The position numbers and the translations under genes are program-made. From Piscibacillus sp052246295 (lineage in GTDB: Bacteria; Bacillota; Bacilli; Bacillales; Alkalibacillaceae): a stretch of DNA of 53,386 nt. Shown here piece after piece: positions 8,227-16,229 of this stretch (the first letter of the stretch is position 1; the number at the start of each line of letters is the position of its first letter). Below the pieces are notes generated by a model, which was given only the letters and a program-made list of their open reading frames with translations, was not told the origin of the DNA and made no database searches. The DNA is taken from the NCBI GenBank assembly GCA_052246295.1, contig JBQQCO010000022.1. One strand, written 5' to 3'.

Positions 8227-11058
8227 GTGGCAATCAAAGGGTCTAATGACAATGTTTGGGATGCTTTTCATGGTCCGAATATGGGCTATGTAGAAGAGCA
8301 GTATGATCTATACTTAGATGACCCTGATGCAGTTGATGAAACACTGCGTCATATGTTTGACGAACATGGTGCACCTACTTGGGTGTCTAAAACAACTGGT
8401 GAATCATCAGCTAGTCAGTCAACGACATCAACAGCTGACTTGCAGAAATTAACATCTGCAATGAAGTTAGTCGATGCAATCCGCAGACATGGGCATTTAG
8501 AAGCGGATATCTTTCCAGTTGGAAAGCAGGATGAACGTTATTCACCTTTAGTTGATCCTAAAAAATACGGGCTTTCAGAAAGTGATTTAAAGCAGCTTGA
8601 TGCGAAGCTTTTAACTTCTGAAGTACCAAACAATGTGCGAAATGCATGGGATTTAGTACAACATTTAAAAAAGAGATATTCAGGGACGATTTCATACGAA
8701 TTCAATCATATTCCTGACGATGATGAACGCGAGTGGCTCTACAACAAAGTAGAAACTGGCGCTTTTGATGTTTCAGTAAATAATGAAGAGAAGAAACAAA
8801 TTCTTAAGCGTTTAGGTGATGTGGAGGGCTTTGAACAATTCTTAGCCAAAACGTTCGTAGCACAGAAACGTTTCTCAATAGAAGGTTTAGATGTCATGGT
8901 GCCTATGTTAGATCGTATGGTTATGAACGCTCATAATGACGATGTTGACCATATTATGATGGGCATGGCTCACCGTGGTCGTTTAAACGTTTTAGCTCAT
9001 GTACTGGGTAAACCTTATGAAATGATTTTCTCTGAGTTTGCTCATGCACCTGATAAAACATTAGTACCGTCTGAAGGTTCAACAGGCATTAACTACGGTT
9101 GGACAGGTGATGTAAAGTATCACTTTGGTGCTAATCGTGAGTATGTTGATGACAATGAGAGTAAAACTAGAATTACATTAGCACATAACCCTTCACACCT
9201 TGAATTCGTGAACCCAGTAGTTGGTGGGTATACACGCGCTGTTCAAGATAAGCGTGATGAGAGTGGTTATGCTAAAAATGATGTCAATAAAGCCTTCAAT
9301 ATCCAAATCCATGGGGATGCGGCTTTCATTGGTGAAGGTGTAGTTGCTGAGACATTAAACTTATCTCAGTTAAAAGGATACGAAACTGGTGGATCAATCC
9401 ATATTATCGCAAATAACCTAGTTGGGTTTACAACTAACCATCAGGACGGTCGTTCAACTAAGTATGCAAGTGATTTAGCCAAGGGGTTTGAAATTCCAGT
9501 TATTCATGTGAATGCAGATGATCCGATTGCTTGCTTAACAGCAGTTGAATTATCTTATCAGTATCGTAAGAAATTTAACAAAGACGTGTTAATTGACTTA
9601 GTCGGTTATAGAAGATACGGACATAACGAAATGGATGAACCAAGAGGTACTCAACCTAAGTTATATAAAGATATTGATAACCATCCGACTGCTTATGAAG
9701 TCTATGCAAATCGTCTGGTTGAAGAAAACGTCTTAAGCGAGGAAGAATCTAAAACATTTAAAGAAGACGTTAAGAAGAAATTAAGAGAAATCTATGACAA
9801 CATGAAAGAAAGTGAATTTAAGGATCCTTCTGTTCCTGATTTACCTAAGGAAGTTGTTAATGGATTAGATAAAATAGAAACAGCAGTAGAATTAGATGCT
9901 TTACAAAAACTAAACGAAGATATGCTTAAGCGTCCAGAAGGTTTCGAAGTTTTTAAGAAGCTTGAAAAAATCTTGAAGCGACGTGGTAAAGCATTCGATG
10001 ATGGTGAGAAGATTGACTGGGCATTAGGTGAGGCGTTAGCATTTGCGTCCATTCTAAAAGATGGTACACCAATTCGTATGACAGGACAGGATTCTGAACG
10101 TGGTACGTTTGCTCACCGTCACGCTGTATTAAATGATGTTAATACACAGGAAAAATACAGCCCATTCCACGGGTTAGAAGATGTTAATTCATCATTTAGT
10201 ATTTACAATAGCCCATTATCTGAAGCGGGTGTATTAGGATTTGAATATGGTTATAGTGTTCAATCTGATGATACATTAGTTGTTTGGGAAGCACAGTACG
10301 GTGACTTCGCAAACGCAGCTCAAGTCATTTTTGATCAGTTTATTGCGGCTGGTCGTGCGAAGTGGGGACAAATTGCAAGTATGGTGATGCTTCTTCCTCA
10401 CGGTTATGAAGGCCAAGGGCCAGAGCACTCTAGTGCACGTCTTGAGCGTTTCTTACAACTATCTGCAGAAAATAACTGGACAGTTGCCAATGTAACAACT
10501 GCAGCACAATACTTCCACTTATTACGCCGTCAAGCAGCGATTGTTGGAACAGAAGCGGCTAGACCATTAGTACTTATGACACCTAAAAGTCTAATCCGTA
10601 ACCAACGTGTAGCGGTTGAAGCTGACAAGTTAGCTGACGGTAAATTCCAAACTATCTTAGAACAAGATGGTACAGGTGAAAAAGAAGAAAGCGTTAAGCG
10701 ACTTGTAATCGGTAGTGGTAAGATTATGGTTGATATTGAAGAAGAACTTGAGGATAAAGACCCGAATGATGAAATTCATATTGTTCGTTTAGAGCAAATT
10801 TATCCTTTCCCTGAAAAAGAGCTACAAAAAATATTGAAGAAATATAAAAATGTAGAAGAGATTGTTTGGGTGCAAGAAGAACCGAAGAACATGGGTAGTT
10901 GGGATTTCGTTAAGGAACGTATCCAGTCCATCAAGAAAGTTAAGCAGAAGCTTGAGTATGTAGGACGCCCTTATCGTTCTTCACCAGCAGTTGGTAGTCC
11001 GAACATTCATAAGTCAGAACAAAATCGTATTATCAATGAAGCATTAACGCTCGATTAA
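8227..11058 (+). CDS. odhA: 2-oxoglutarate dehydrogenase E1 component
   Basis: A 943-residue thiamine-diphosphate-dependent decarboxylase (SucA/OdhA), the first subunit of the 2-oxoglutarate dehydrogenase complex of the TCA cycle. It converts 2-oxoglutarate to a succinyl group transferred to the lipoyl arm of E2. Recognisable features include the E1 N-terminal segment (NMGYVEEQYDLYLDDP), MAHRGRLNVLAHVLGKP, the ThDP/Mg region HGDAAFIGEGVVAETLNLS, and the C-terminal transketolase-like domain with GQDSERGTFAHRHAVLND and HGYEGQGPEHSSARLERFLQ. Length matches Bacillus OdhA. The start is GTG after a GGGGG ribosome binding site. The odhB gene follows 15 bp later. No E3 (lpd) gene is present here, as is usual for this operon. 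Confidence 0.98.
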   Translation: MAIKGSNDNVWDAFHGPNMGYVEEQYDLYLDDPDAVDETLRHMFDEHGAPTWVSKTTGESSASQSTTSTADLQKLTSAMKLVDAIRRHGHLEADIFPVGKQDERYSPLVDPKKYGLSESDLKQLDAKLLTSEVPNNVRNAWDLVQHLKKRYSGTISYEFNHIPDDDEREWLYNKVETGAFDVSVNNEEKKQILKRLGDVEGFEQFLAKTFVAQKRFSIEGLDVMVPMLDRMVMNAHNDDVDHIMMGMAHRGRLNVLAHVLGKPYEMIFSEFAHAPDKTLVPSEGSTGINYGWTGDVKYHFGANREYVDDNESKTRITLAHNPSHLEFVNPVVGGYTRAVQDKRDESGYAKNDVNKAFNIQIHGDAAFIGEGVVAETLNLSQLKGYETGGSIHIIANNLVGFTTNHQDGRSTKYASDLAKGFEIPVIHVNADDPIACLTAVELSYQYRKKFNKDVLIDLVGYRRYGHNEMDEPRGTQPKLYKDIDNHPTAYEVYANRLVEENVLSEEESKTFKEDVKKKLREIYDNMKESEFKDPSVPDLPKEVVNGLDKIETAVELDALQKLNEDMLKRPEGFEVFKKLEKILKRRGKAFDDGEKIDWALGEALAFASILKDGTPIRMTGQDSERGTFAHRHAVLNDVNTQEKYSPFHGLEDVNSSFSIYNSPLSEAGVLGFEYGYSVQSDDTLVVWEAQYGDFANAAQVIFDQFIAAGRAKWGQIASMVMLLPHGYEGQGPEHSSARLERFLQLSAENNWTVANVTTAAQYFHLLRRQAAIVGTEAARPLVLMTPKSLIRNQRVAVEADKLADGKFQTILEQDGTGEKEESVKRLVIGSGKIMVDIEEELEDKDPNDEIHIVRLEQIYPFPEKELQKILKKYKNVEEIVWVQEEPKNMGSWDFVKERIQSIKKVKQKLEYVGRPYRSSPAVGSPNIHKSEQNRIINEALTLD

Positions 11059-11073
11059 AGGAGGAAATTAAAA

Positions 11074-12354
11074 GTGAAGGAAATTGTTGTTCCTGAATTA
11101 GCCGAATCGATTACAGAAGGTACGGTCGCTGAGTGGCTTGTTTCAAAAGGTGACAAAGTGGAAAAAGGTGACCCAGTAGTAGAACTAGAAACAGATAAAG
11201 TTAACGTAGAAGTTAACTCAGATTTCTCTGGTGTCATTGCTGAAATTTTAGTAGAAGAAGGCGACGACGTTGAAGTTGGAGATGTGATCGCTAAAGTAGA
11301 TGAAAGTGGCGAAGCAGCTGGATCTGATGATTCAGGTGACTCAAGTGACGCTGAACAAAAAGAAGAGAAAAAAGAAGAGCCTAAGAAAGAAGAAAAGTCT
11401 GAGGCTAAAGAAGAATCACCTCAAACTGACGAAGAAGGCGAAAGCGACAACAAAGCTGATCAACCTGTAGCATCACCTGCAACACGTAAACGTGCGCGTG
11501 AATTAGGAATCGACCTAAGCGAGATTAAGCCTAAAGATCCAGTAGGACGTATTTCTAAAGAAGATGTAGAAGCGGCTGCTAAAGCTAAATCAGACTCAGG
11601 CAAGAAGTCTTCTAAGAAAGAAGAAAAATCAGCTGAGAAAACTGAATTTGACAAACCGGTAGTTCGTGAAAAAATGTCACGCCGTCGTCAAACAATTGCT
11701 AAGCGTTTAGTAGAAGCACAGCATACAGCGGCAATGTTAACAACGTTCAATGAAGTTGATATGACAGAAATGATGAAAGTTCGTTCTGAACGTAAAGATT
11801 CATTCCAAGAAAAACATGGTGTTAAACTTGGTTTCATGTCATTCTTTACAAAAGCGGTTGTTGGCGCACTTAAAGAATTCCCATTAGTGAACGCTGAGAT
11901 CCAAGGCGATGAAATCGTGAAGAAGCAGTTCTATGACATTGGTGTAGCTGTTTCAACAGAAGAAGGTCTAGTAGTGCCAGTCGTACGCGATGCAGATCGT
12001 CTAACGTTCGCTGGTATCGAAGAAGAAATCGGTAACCTAGCTAAGAAAGCACGCGAGGGTAAATTAGGCTTAAACGACCTTCAAGGCGGATCATTCACGA
12101 TTACTAACGGTGGTATTTTCGGTTCATTACTTTCAACACCAATCCTAAACACTCCTCAAGTAGGTATCTTAGGAATGCATAAGATCGAAAAACGCCCTAA
12201 AGTAATGCCTGATGATTCAATCGAAGTTCGTCCGATGATGTACATCGCATTGTCTTATGACCACAGAATCATCGATGGCCGTGAAGCAGTGCAATTCCTA
12301 GATCGAGTGAAACAAATGATTGAAGATCCATATGACCTATTATTAGAAGGTTAA
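11074..12354 (+). CDS. odhB: Dihydrolipoyllysine succinyltransferase, E2 of 2-oxoglutarate dehydrogenase
   Basis: A 426-residue core subunit that carries succinyl groups to CoA. The N-terminal lipoyl domain has the lipoylated Lys42 in ETDKVNVEV. A long flexible linker rich in Lys, Glu, Ser and Asp (about 85-130) leads to the peripheral subunit-binding domain (ASPATRKRARELGIDLSEI, about 132-165). A second Lys/Ser/Glu-rich linker precedes the catalytic acyltransferase domain, which ends with the active-site SYDHRIIDGRE (His397, Asp401). The start is GTG behind AAAGGAGG. It forms a two-gene operon with odhA, closed by a rho-independent terminator. Confidence 0.97.
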   Translation: MKEIVVPELAESITEGTVAEWLVSKGDKVEKGDPVVELETDKVNVEVNSDFSGVIAEILVEEGDDVEVGDVIAKVDESGEAAGSDDSGDSSDAEQKEEKKEEPKKEEKSEAKEESPQTDEEGESDNKADQPVASPATRKRARELGIDLSEIKPKDPVGRISKEDVEAAAKAKSDSGKKSSKKEEKSAEKTEFDKPVVREKMSRRRQTIAKRLVEAQHTAAMLTTFNEVDMTEMMKVRSERKDSFQEKHGVKLGFMSFFTKAVVGALKEFPLVNAEIQGDEIVKKQFYDIGVAVSTEEGLVVPVVRDADRLTFAGIEEEIGNLAKKAREGKLGLNDLQGGSFTITNGGIFGSLLSTPILNTPQVGILGMHKIEKRPKVMPDDSIEVRPMMYIALSYDHRIIDGREAVQFLDRVKQMIEDPYDLLLEG

Positions 12355-12363
12355 TATGAAATC

Positions 12364-12392
12364 AAGCCCGTTCTTAATTGAGCGGGCTTTTT
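12364..12392 (+). terminator. Rho-independent terminator of odhAB
   Basis: A ten-base-pair stem from AAGCCCGTTC (12364-12373) and GAGCGGGCTT (12380-12389), with one G-U pair, a TTAATT loop and a T run. It begins 10 bases after the odhB stop. Confidence 0.92.
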
Positions 12393-12459
12393 ATGTGGAA
12401 TAAGCATTGCTCCCTACTTCATAGTAATAAACTAAAAAGCTAGAAATAGGTGAGGGAAT

Positions 12460-13056
12460 TTGAAAGACGACAAAAAGCCAATATTTTTTCATAACAGAAC
12501 ACCTGTTATCCCGCAAAAAGAAGAGAAATTTCAACAGCCTACCTCAATTCGAAAGCCATTAAGTGATGAAAAATTAAAATCATTAATTGACAAACATAAA
12601 AGCACTCGATACCGTTACATTAGAAAACTGAATCTTAAACAAACTTTACTAACACATTTAGCTTATAATCAAAATTTTGAGGAAAGTATGAAATATAACC
12701 TTTTTGAGTCAACACGAGAAGAACCAATCGATATTATGCTGATTGATACGTCATATTCAATGAAACGTCATTCCAAATCACTACTTGATAAAATAGAACA
12801 ACTAAGCATTGATTTGGTTTTATATCATGATTGTGATATTTTTGAATATCAATCAAAAAAACAAGATTTTCCGCCCTTTAGTGGAGGAACATCTTTGTAT
12901 CGACCGATTAAACGTCTCGAGCAAATCAATGAGCCTATGACCATTTATCATTTAACAGACGAAGAATGCTCTCCCCATGATCGAATGAAAACGGAGGAAT
13001 TAGTTAGAAAAATGATAGTAAGTGGTAAAGGGTATTACCGGGTGGACATAAATTAG
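12460..13056 (+). CDS. Short vWA-domain protein, YhbH (DUF444)-like
   Basis: A 198-residue soluble protein with a TTG start behind AGGTGAGGG. The MIDAS metal-binding motif of von Willebrand A domains is visible as D96-T-S98-Y-S100-M, followed by a helix, the strand IDLVLYHDCDIFEY, the FSGGTSLYRPIKRL segment carrying the MIDAS threonine, and the strand MTIYHLTDEECS. The GGTS arrangement and overall order resemble the C-terminal vWA domain of YhbH/YeaH, the partner of PrkA. The protein is roughly half the length of YhbH, with a basic N-terminal 90 residues. Context supports a pairing with the PrkA-like gene on the other side of odhAB, but this is inference. Other vWA families with similar MIDAS motifs cannot be excluded. 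Confidence 0.65.
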   Translation: MKDDKKPIFFHNRTPVIPQKEEKFQQPTSIRKPLSDEKLKSLIDKHKSTRYRYIRKLNLKQTLLTHLAYNQNFEESMKYNLFESTREEPIDIMLIDTSYSMKRHSKSLLDKIEQLSIDLVLYHDCDIFEYQSKKQDFPPFSGGTSLYRPIKRLEQINEPMTIYHLTDEECSPHDRMKTEELVRKMIVSGKGYYRVDIN

Positions 13057-13176
13057 AGCTAATTCGGTTATGATATACATGACTGAAGTAGAGCCTTTAT
13101 TACAAAATTAACAATTATTAAACTTTTATTTACCAGTATTTTTATAGGCTAGAAGTATTGTTAGAGTAAGAAAAAA

Positions 13177-13204
13177 TTGCTACAATCTACAATTGTGATA
13201 TGAT
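13177..13204 (+). promoter_or_regulatory. Sigma-A promoter of the nupC-like gene
   Basis: The -35 is TTGCTA (13177-13182), followed by a 16-bp spacer and a -10 of TATGAT (13199-13204). It lies about 30 bp before the start codon and just upstream of the GGGAGG ribosome binding site. Confidence 0.6.
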
Positions 13205-13232
13205 TCTTAAGACTTAAAGGGAGGACAACATC

Positions 13233-14435
13233 TTGGGTATTATAATGGATATTATCTTTGCAATAGCTGCAGTAGCAATTGTGTTAGCGATTGCATGGTT
13301 TATGTCAAACGATAAAAAGAACATACCTTTTAAAGGAATCGCTTTCATGCTGATTGCTCAGCTATTAATTACTTGGTTCATGTTTAACACACCGATCGGT
13401 AAAATGATTATAACGTCCATATCAGCGGCGTTTAATAAATTAATCGAGTTCGGTAAAGTCGGAGTTGACTTTGTTTTAGGTGGACTAGCTATAGAAGATG
13501 AGGCAAGCGTATTCTTCTTTGACGTATTATTAATTATTGTATTTTTTGCAACAATCCTATCTGTATTAACTTATTTAAAGATTCTACCTTGGTTAATTAA
13601 AATTCTTGGTGGAGTTATTTCAAAAATTACTGGTTTACCAAAAATCGAATCATTCAACGCAGTAAACAGTATGTTTTTTGGACAATCTGAGGCGTTACTT
13701 GCGATTAAATCACAATTCCATCGCGTGACCGAGAATAGATTATACATTGTAAGCGCTTCTGCAATGGGGTCAGTATCAGCATCAATCGTTGGTGCTTACC
13801 TACAAATGTTACCTGAACAATACGTTTTAGTGGCAATTCCATTAAACATGTTCAGTGCGTTAATTCTAGCTTCAATCATTGCTCCAGTAAGTGTGCCAGA
13901 TGAAGATGATGAAGTTGATATTAAAGACGTAACAGAATCCAGAAGTGTTTTTGAAGCAATGGCGAACGGTGCACTAGATGGTGGTAAAATTGCTTTAATC
14001 GTAGCAACAATGTTAATCGCTTTCTTAGCTTCATTAGAATTAGTCAACTATGTGTTAGGCGCATTAGCTGGCGGATTAACGTTACAAGAAGTTCTAGGTT
14101 GGATCCTATCACCAATAGCATTCTTAATGGGTGTTCCAGCTGCAGAAATTGCACAAGCTGGTGGAATTATGGGTCTTAAGGTAATTACCAACGAGTTCGT
14201 AGCGATGTTAGAACTACAAGCTGCAATGGACGGCATGTCTGAAAAAGCAGTTGGTGTTCTATCCGTATTCTTAACAAGCTTTGCTAACTTCTCTTCAATC
14301 GGTATTATCGCAGGTACGGTTGCAGGTATTAGTAATGAAAAAGGTAAAGTTGTTTCTCGTTTCGGAATGAAATTATTAATTGGTGCGACTTTAGCATCAA
14401 TCCTATCTGCAACAATTGCAGGTCTATTCATCTAA
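13233..14435 (+). CDS. NupC-family concentrative nucleoside transporter
   Basis: A 400-residue polytopic membrane protein of the CNT family, which imports nucleosides with a proton or sodium ion. Family signatures include GGVISKITGLPKIESFNAVNSMFFGQSEA (about 130-158), the SASAMGSVSASIVGAY stretch, and the conserved C-terminal TSFANFSSIGIIAG. About ten membrane segments are present. The start is TTG at 13233, chosen because GGGAGG lies 8 bases upstream; the next ATG at codon 5 would be 20 bases away. It has its own promoter and terminator and is monocistronic. B. subtilis has several paralogs (NupC, NupG, YutK), so no symbol is assigned. Confidence 0.94.
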   Translation: MGIIMDIIFAIAAVAIVLAIAWFMSNDKKNIPFKGIAFMLIAQLLITWFMFNTPIGKMIITSISAAFNKLIEFGKVGVDFVLGGLAIEDEASVFFFDVLLIIVFFATILSVLTYLKILPWLIKILGGVISKITGLPKIESFNAVNSMFFGQSEALLAIKSQFHRVTENRLYIVSASAMGSVSASIVGAYLQMLPEQYVLVAIPLNMFSALILASIIAPVSVPDEDDEVDIKDVTESRSVFEAMANGALDGGKIALIVATMLIAFLASLELVNYVLGALAGGLTLQEVLGWILSPIAFLMGVPAAEIAQAGGIMGLKVITNEFVAMLELQAAMDGMSEKAVGVLSVFLTSFANFSSIGIIAGTVAGISNEKGKVVSRFGMKLLIGATLASILSATIAGLFI

Positions 14436-14443
14436 TAATCATC

Positions 14444-14478
14444 AAAGGTTTGGATCTTAATGGTCCAAGCCTTTTTTT
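14444..14478 (+). terminator. Rho-independent terminator after the nucleoside transporter
   Basis: GGTTTGGA (14447-14454) pairs with TCCAAGCC (14464-14471), flanked by AAA on the left and seven T on the right. Confidence 0.9.
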
Positions 14479-14536
14479 GTTTAATACTCCATCTATTGTG
14501 TAATATGGATAATATAGACTAAGAAAGGGTGTTACA

Positions 14537-15958
14537 ATGCAAACATTTGGATTGTTTATTAATGGGAAATGGCAAGAAACCAATGAAATGATGGAAGTAG
14601 TAGATAAAACAAATCAAGATGTCTATGCTAAAGTATCCAAAGCAAATGAAAACGATGTTACATCAGCAGTAGATGCAGCAGAATGTGCTTTTCGCTATGA
14701 TTTAACAACACCTTATGAACGTTATGAAATTTTAATGAATGTGGCAAATTTACTCAAAGAACGAAAAGAGGAAATTGCTAAGAATATTACACATGAAGCA
14801 GGAAAGCCAATTAAACAAGCACGTTCGGAGGTTGATCGTTCTGTGGAGACAACTTTATTATCCGCAGAAGAAGCCAAAAGACTATCTGGTGAAGGGGTCC
14901 CTGTAGAAGCAGCACCAGGTAGCGAAAACCGTATGGCATTTACAATTCGCGTACCAGTAGGGGTGGTCGCAGCCATTAGTCCCTTTAACTTTCCGTTAAA
15001 TTTAGTTATGCATAAAATCGGCCCAGCTCTTGCTGCGGGAAATACGGTAGTTCTAAAACCAGCTAGTGCAACTCCTACGACAGCCTTAATTCTTGCCAAA
15101 CTTTTTGAAGAAGCAGGATTGCCTGCTGGTGTATTAAATGTTGTTACAGGTAAAGGTTCTGAAATTGGTAAATGGTTAACTAAAGACGAACGCATACAAT
15201 TATTCACCTTTACCGGTAGTGCAGAAGTCGGTTTAAATATTAAGCAAAATACCGGCATGAAGAAGTTAGTTATGGAACTAGGCAATAACTCACCAGTCAT
15301 TGTTGATCACGAGACGGATATAAAAGAAGCAGCACAGAATATTGCGGCTAAAAGCTATGCGTATGCTGGACAAGTATGTATTTCTGTACAACGAGTTTAC
15401 GTTGATGAAAAAATAAGAGACGATTTTGAGAGCGAGTTATTATCAGCTATTAAAGAGTTGAATGTCGGAGATCCATTTGATGACCAAACAGACGTAGGAC
15501 CAATGATTACAGTTGAAGAAGCAAAACGTGCTGAAGAATGGATACAGGAAGCGAAGGATAAAGGAGCCAAAATCTTAGTCGGTGGTACACGTAATGAAAA
15601 CTTCCTAGAGCCAACAGTTGTTACGAATGTTACTCAGGAAATGAAAGTTGTTTGTGAAGAAGTATTCGCACCCATTATGTCATTAATCTCTTACAGTGAT
15701 TTAGATGAATGCCTTAATGAAGTAAATCAGTCTGATTATGGCCTACAAGGCGGTATTTTTACAAACAACATCAATAAAGCTATGAAAGCTGCTCGTAAGA
15801 TGGAGGTTGGCGGGATTATGATTAACGATGCTTCCCAATACAGAGTCGACCTTATGCCTTATGGAGGTATGAAGGATAGTGGTTGGGGCAAAGAAGGTCC
15901 TAAATATAGTATTAAGGAAATGACCGAAGAAAGATTAGTTGTTATGAATTTAAAATAG
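14537..15958 (+). CDS. NAD(P)+-dependent aldehyde dehydrogenase
   Basis: A 473-residue cytosolic ALDH-superfamily enzyme oxidising an aldehyde to an acid. The catalytic cysteine is in YAGQVCISVQRVYV (about residue 281), and the general-base glutamate in KLVMELGNNSP. The cofactor-binding segments ISPFNFPLNLVMHKIGPALAAG and FTGSAEVG are intact, and the C-terminal MPYGGMKDSGWGKEG is typical. The GQVCISVQR active-site context resembles the lactaldehyde/phosphonoacetaldehyde/GAPN-like branch rather than the betaine-aldehyde branch. Substrate cannot be fixed from sequence and there are no pathway neighbours. The ATG follows AAAGGGTG. A terminator follows the stop. Confidence 0.93.
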   Translation: MQTFGLFINGKWQETNEMMEVVDKTNQDVYAKVSKANENDVTSAVDAAECAFRYDLTTPYERYEILMNVANLLKERKEEIAKNITHEAGKPIKQARSEVDRSVETTLLSAEEAKRLSGEGVPVEAAPGSENRMAFTIRVPVGVVAAISPFNFPLNLVMHKIGPALAAGNTVVLKPASATPTTALILAKLFEEAGLPAGVLNVVTGKGSEIGKWLTKDERIQLFTFTGSAEVGLNIKQNTGMKKLVMELGNNSPVIVDHETDIKEAAQNIAAKSYAYAGQVCISVQRVYVDEKIRDDFESELLSAIKELNVGDPFDDQTDVGPMITVEEAKRAEEWIQEAKDKGAKILVGGTRNENFLEPTVVTNVTQEMKVVCEEVFAPIMSLISYSDLDECLNEVNQSDYGLQGGIFTNNINKAMKAARKMEVGGIMINDASQYRVDLMPYGGMKDSGWGKEGPKYSIKEMTEERLVVMNLK

Positions 15959-15968
15959 AAAGAACGCT

Positions 15969-15999
15969 AGCTGTGGTGCCAAAACATCACAGCTTATTT
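15969..15999 (+). terminator. Rho-independent terminator after the aldehyde dehydrogenase
   Basis: AGCTGTGGT (15969-15977) pairs with ATCACAGCT (15986-15994), with one G-U pair, followed by TATTTATT. The sequence from 16000 to 16110 holds no gene that I can support. Confidence 0.8.
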
Positions 16000-16110
16000 A
16001 TTGTTAAATGGGGCTACATCAATGAGTTGCGGAAACACCCATAGAATTCAAAATAACATCCATAGCGATAGAATTCGGATCCAACCATAGTTTCACTCGG
16101 AAATTTAATT

Positions 16111-16139
16111 TTGTATTATTTAAAAAACTATTATACAAT
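16111..16139 (+). promoter_or_regulatory. Sigma-A promoter of the methyltransferase attenuator
   Basis: The -35 is TTGTAT (16111-16116) and the -10 is TACAAT (16134-16139), separated by exactly 17 bp. The expected start site near 16146 is only about 9 bases before the leader's AAGGAGG, so nearly all of the 5' UTR is the leader/attenuator. Confidence 0.7.
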
Positions 16140-16167
16140 GGTTAGCATTAAGGCAAGGAGGATCTAA

Positions 16168-16188
16168 ATGGGTATATTGAACTTCTAA
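16168..16188 (+). CDS. Six-residue leader peptide MGILNF
   Basis: ATG-GGT-ATA-TTG-AAC-TTC-TAA with a perfect AAGGAGG (16155-16161) six bases upstream. It is far too strong a translation signal to be accidental for a six-codon frame. It lies between the promoter and a hairpin that buries the downstream gene's ribosome binding site. The arrangement matches leader peptides of erm and cat attenuators, where a ribosome stalled on the leader exposes the next Shine-Dalgarno. Confidence 0.7.
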   Translation: MGILNF

Positions 16189-16190
16189 TC

Positions 16191-16226
16191 AAAAGTCTTC
16201 TTTTAATTAAAAATAAGGAGGCTTTT
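16191..16226 (+). promoter_or_regulatory. Translational attenuator hairpin sequestering the methyltransferase SD
   Basis: Segment 16191-16202 (AAAAGTCTTCTT) pairs with 16215-16226 (AAGGAGGCTTTT) over 12 bp with two G-U pairs and a 12-base loop. This completely buries the AAGGAGG Shine-Dalgarno (16215-16221) of the methyltransferase, whose ATG is at 16230. The left arm starts two bases after the leader stop, so a ribosome held on the leader would disrupt it. The left arm (16195-16203) can also pair with the leader's own SD at 16155-16163 (9 pairs, three G-U), giving an alternative fold. Confidence 0.75.
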
Positions 16227-16229
16227 TCA

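Noticed and set aside
9792..10052. Minus-strand open frame of 86 codons inside odhA
   Set aside because: It is an antisense shadow of a strongly conserved gene, with low-complexity Ser/Asn/Leu composition and no ribosome binding site.
13057..13176. Gap before the nucleoside transporter, considered as a purine riboswitch
   Set aside because: The promoter starts at 13177 and only about 20 bases separate it from the RBS, leaving no room for an aptamer.
14722..15300. Minus-strand 192-codon frame within the aldehyde dehydrogenase gene
   Set aside because: The opposite frame encodes an intact ALDH with catalytic residues; the antisense frame has no recognisable domain or start signal.
16023..16080. 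Sequence with two GAATTC sites and CATAG repeats before the methyltransferase leader, considered as a riboswitch or operator
   Set aside because: No conserved riboswitch core or stable stem-loop was visible, and it lies upstream of the promoter.
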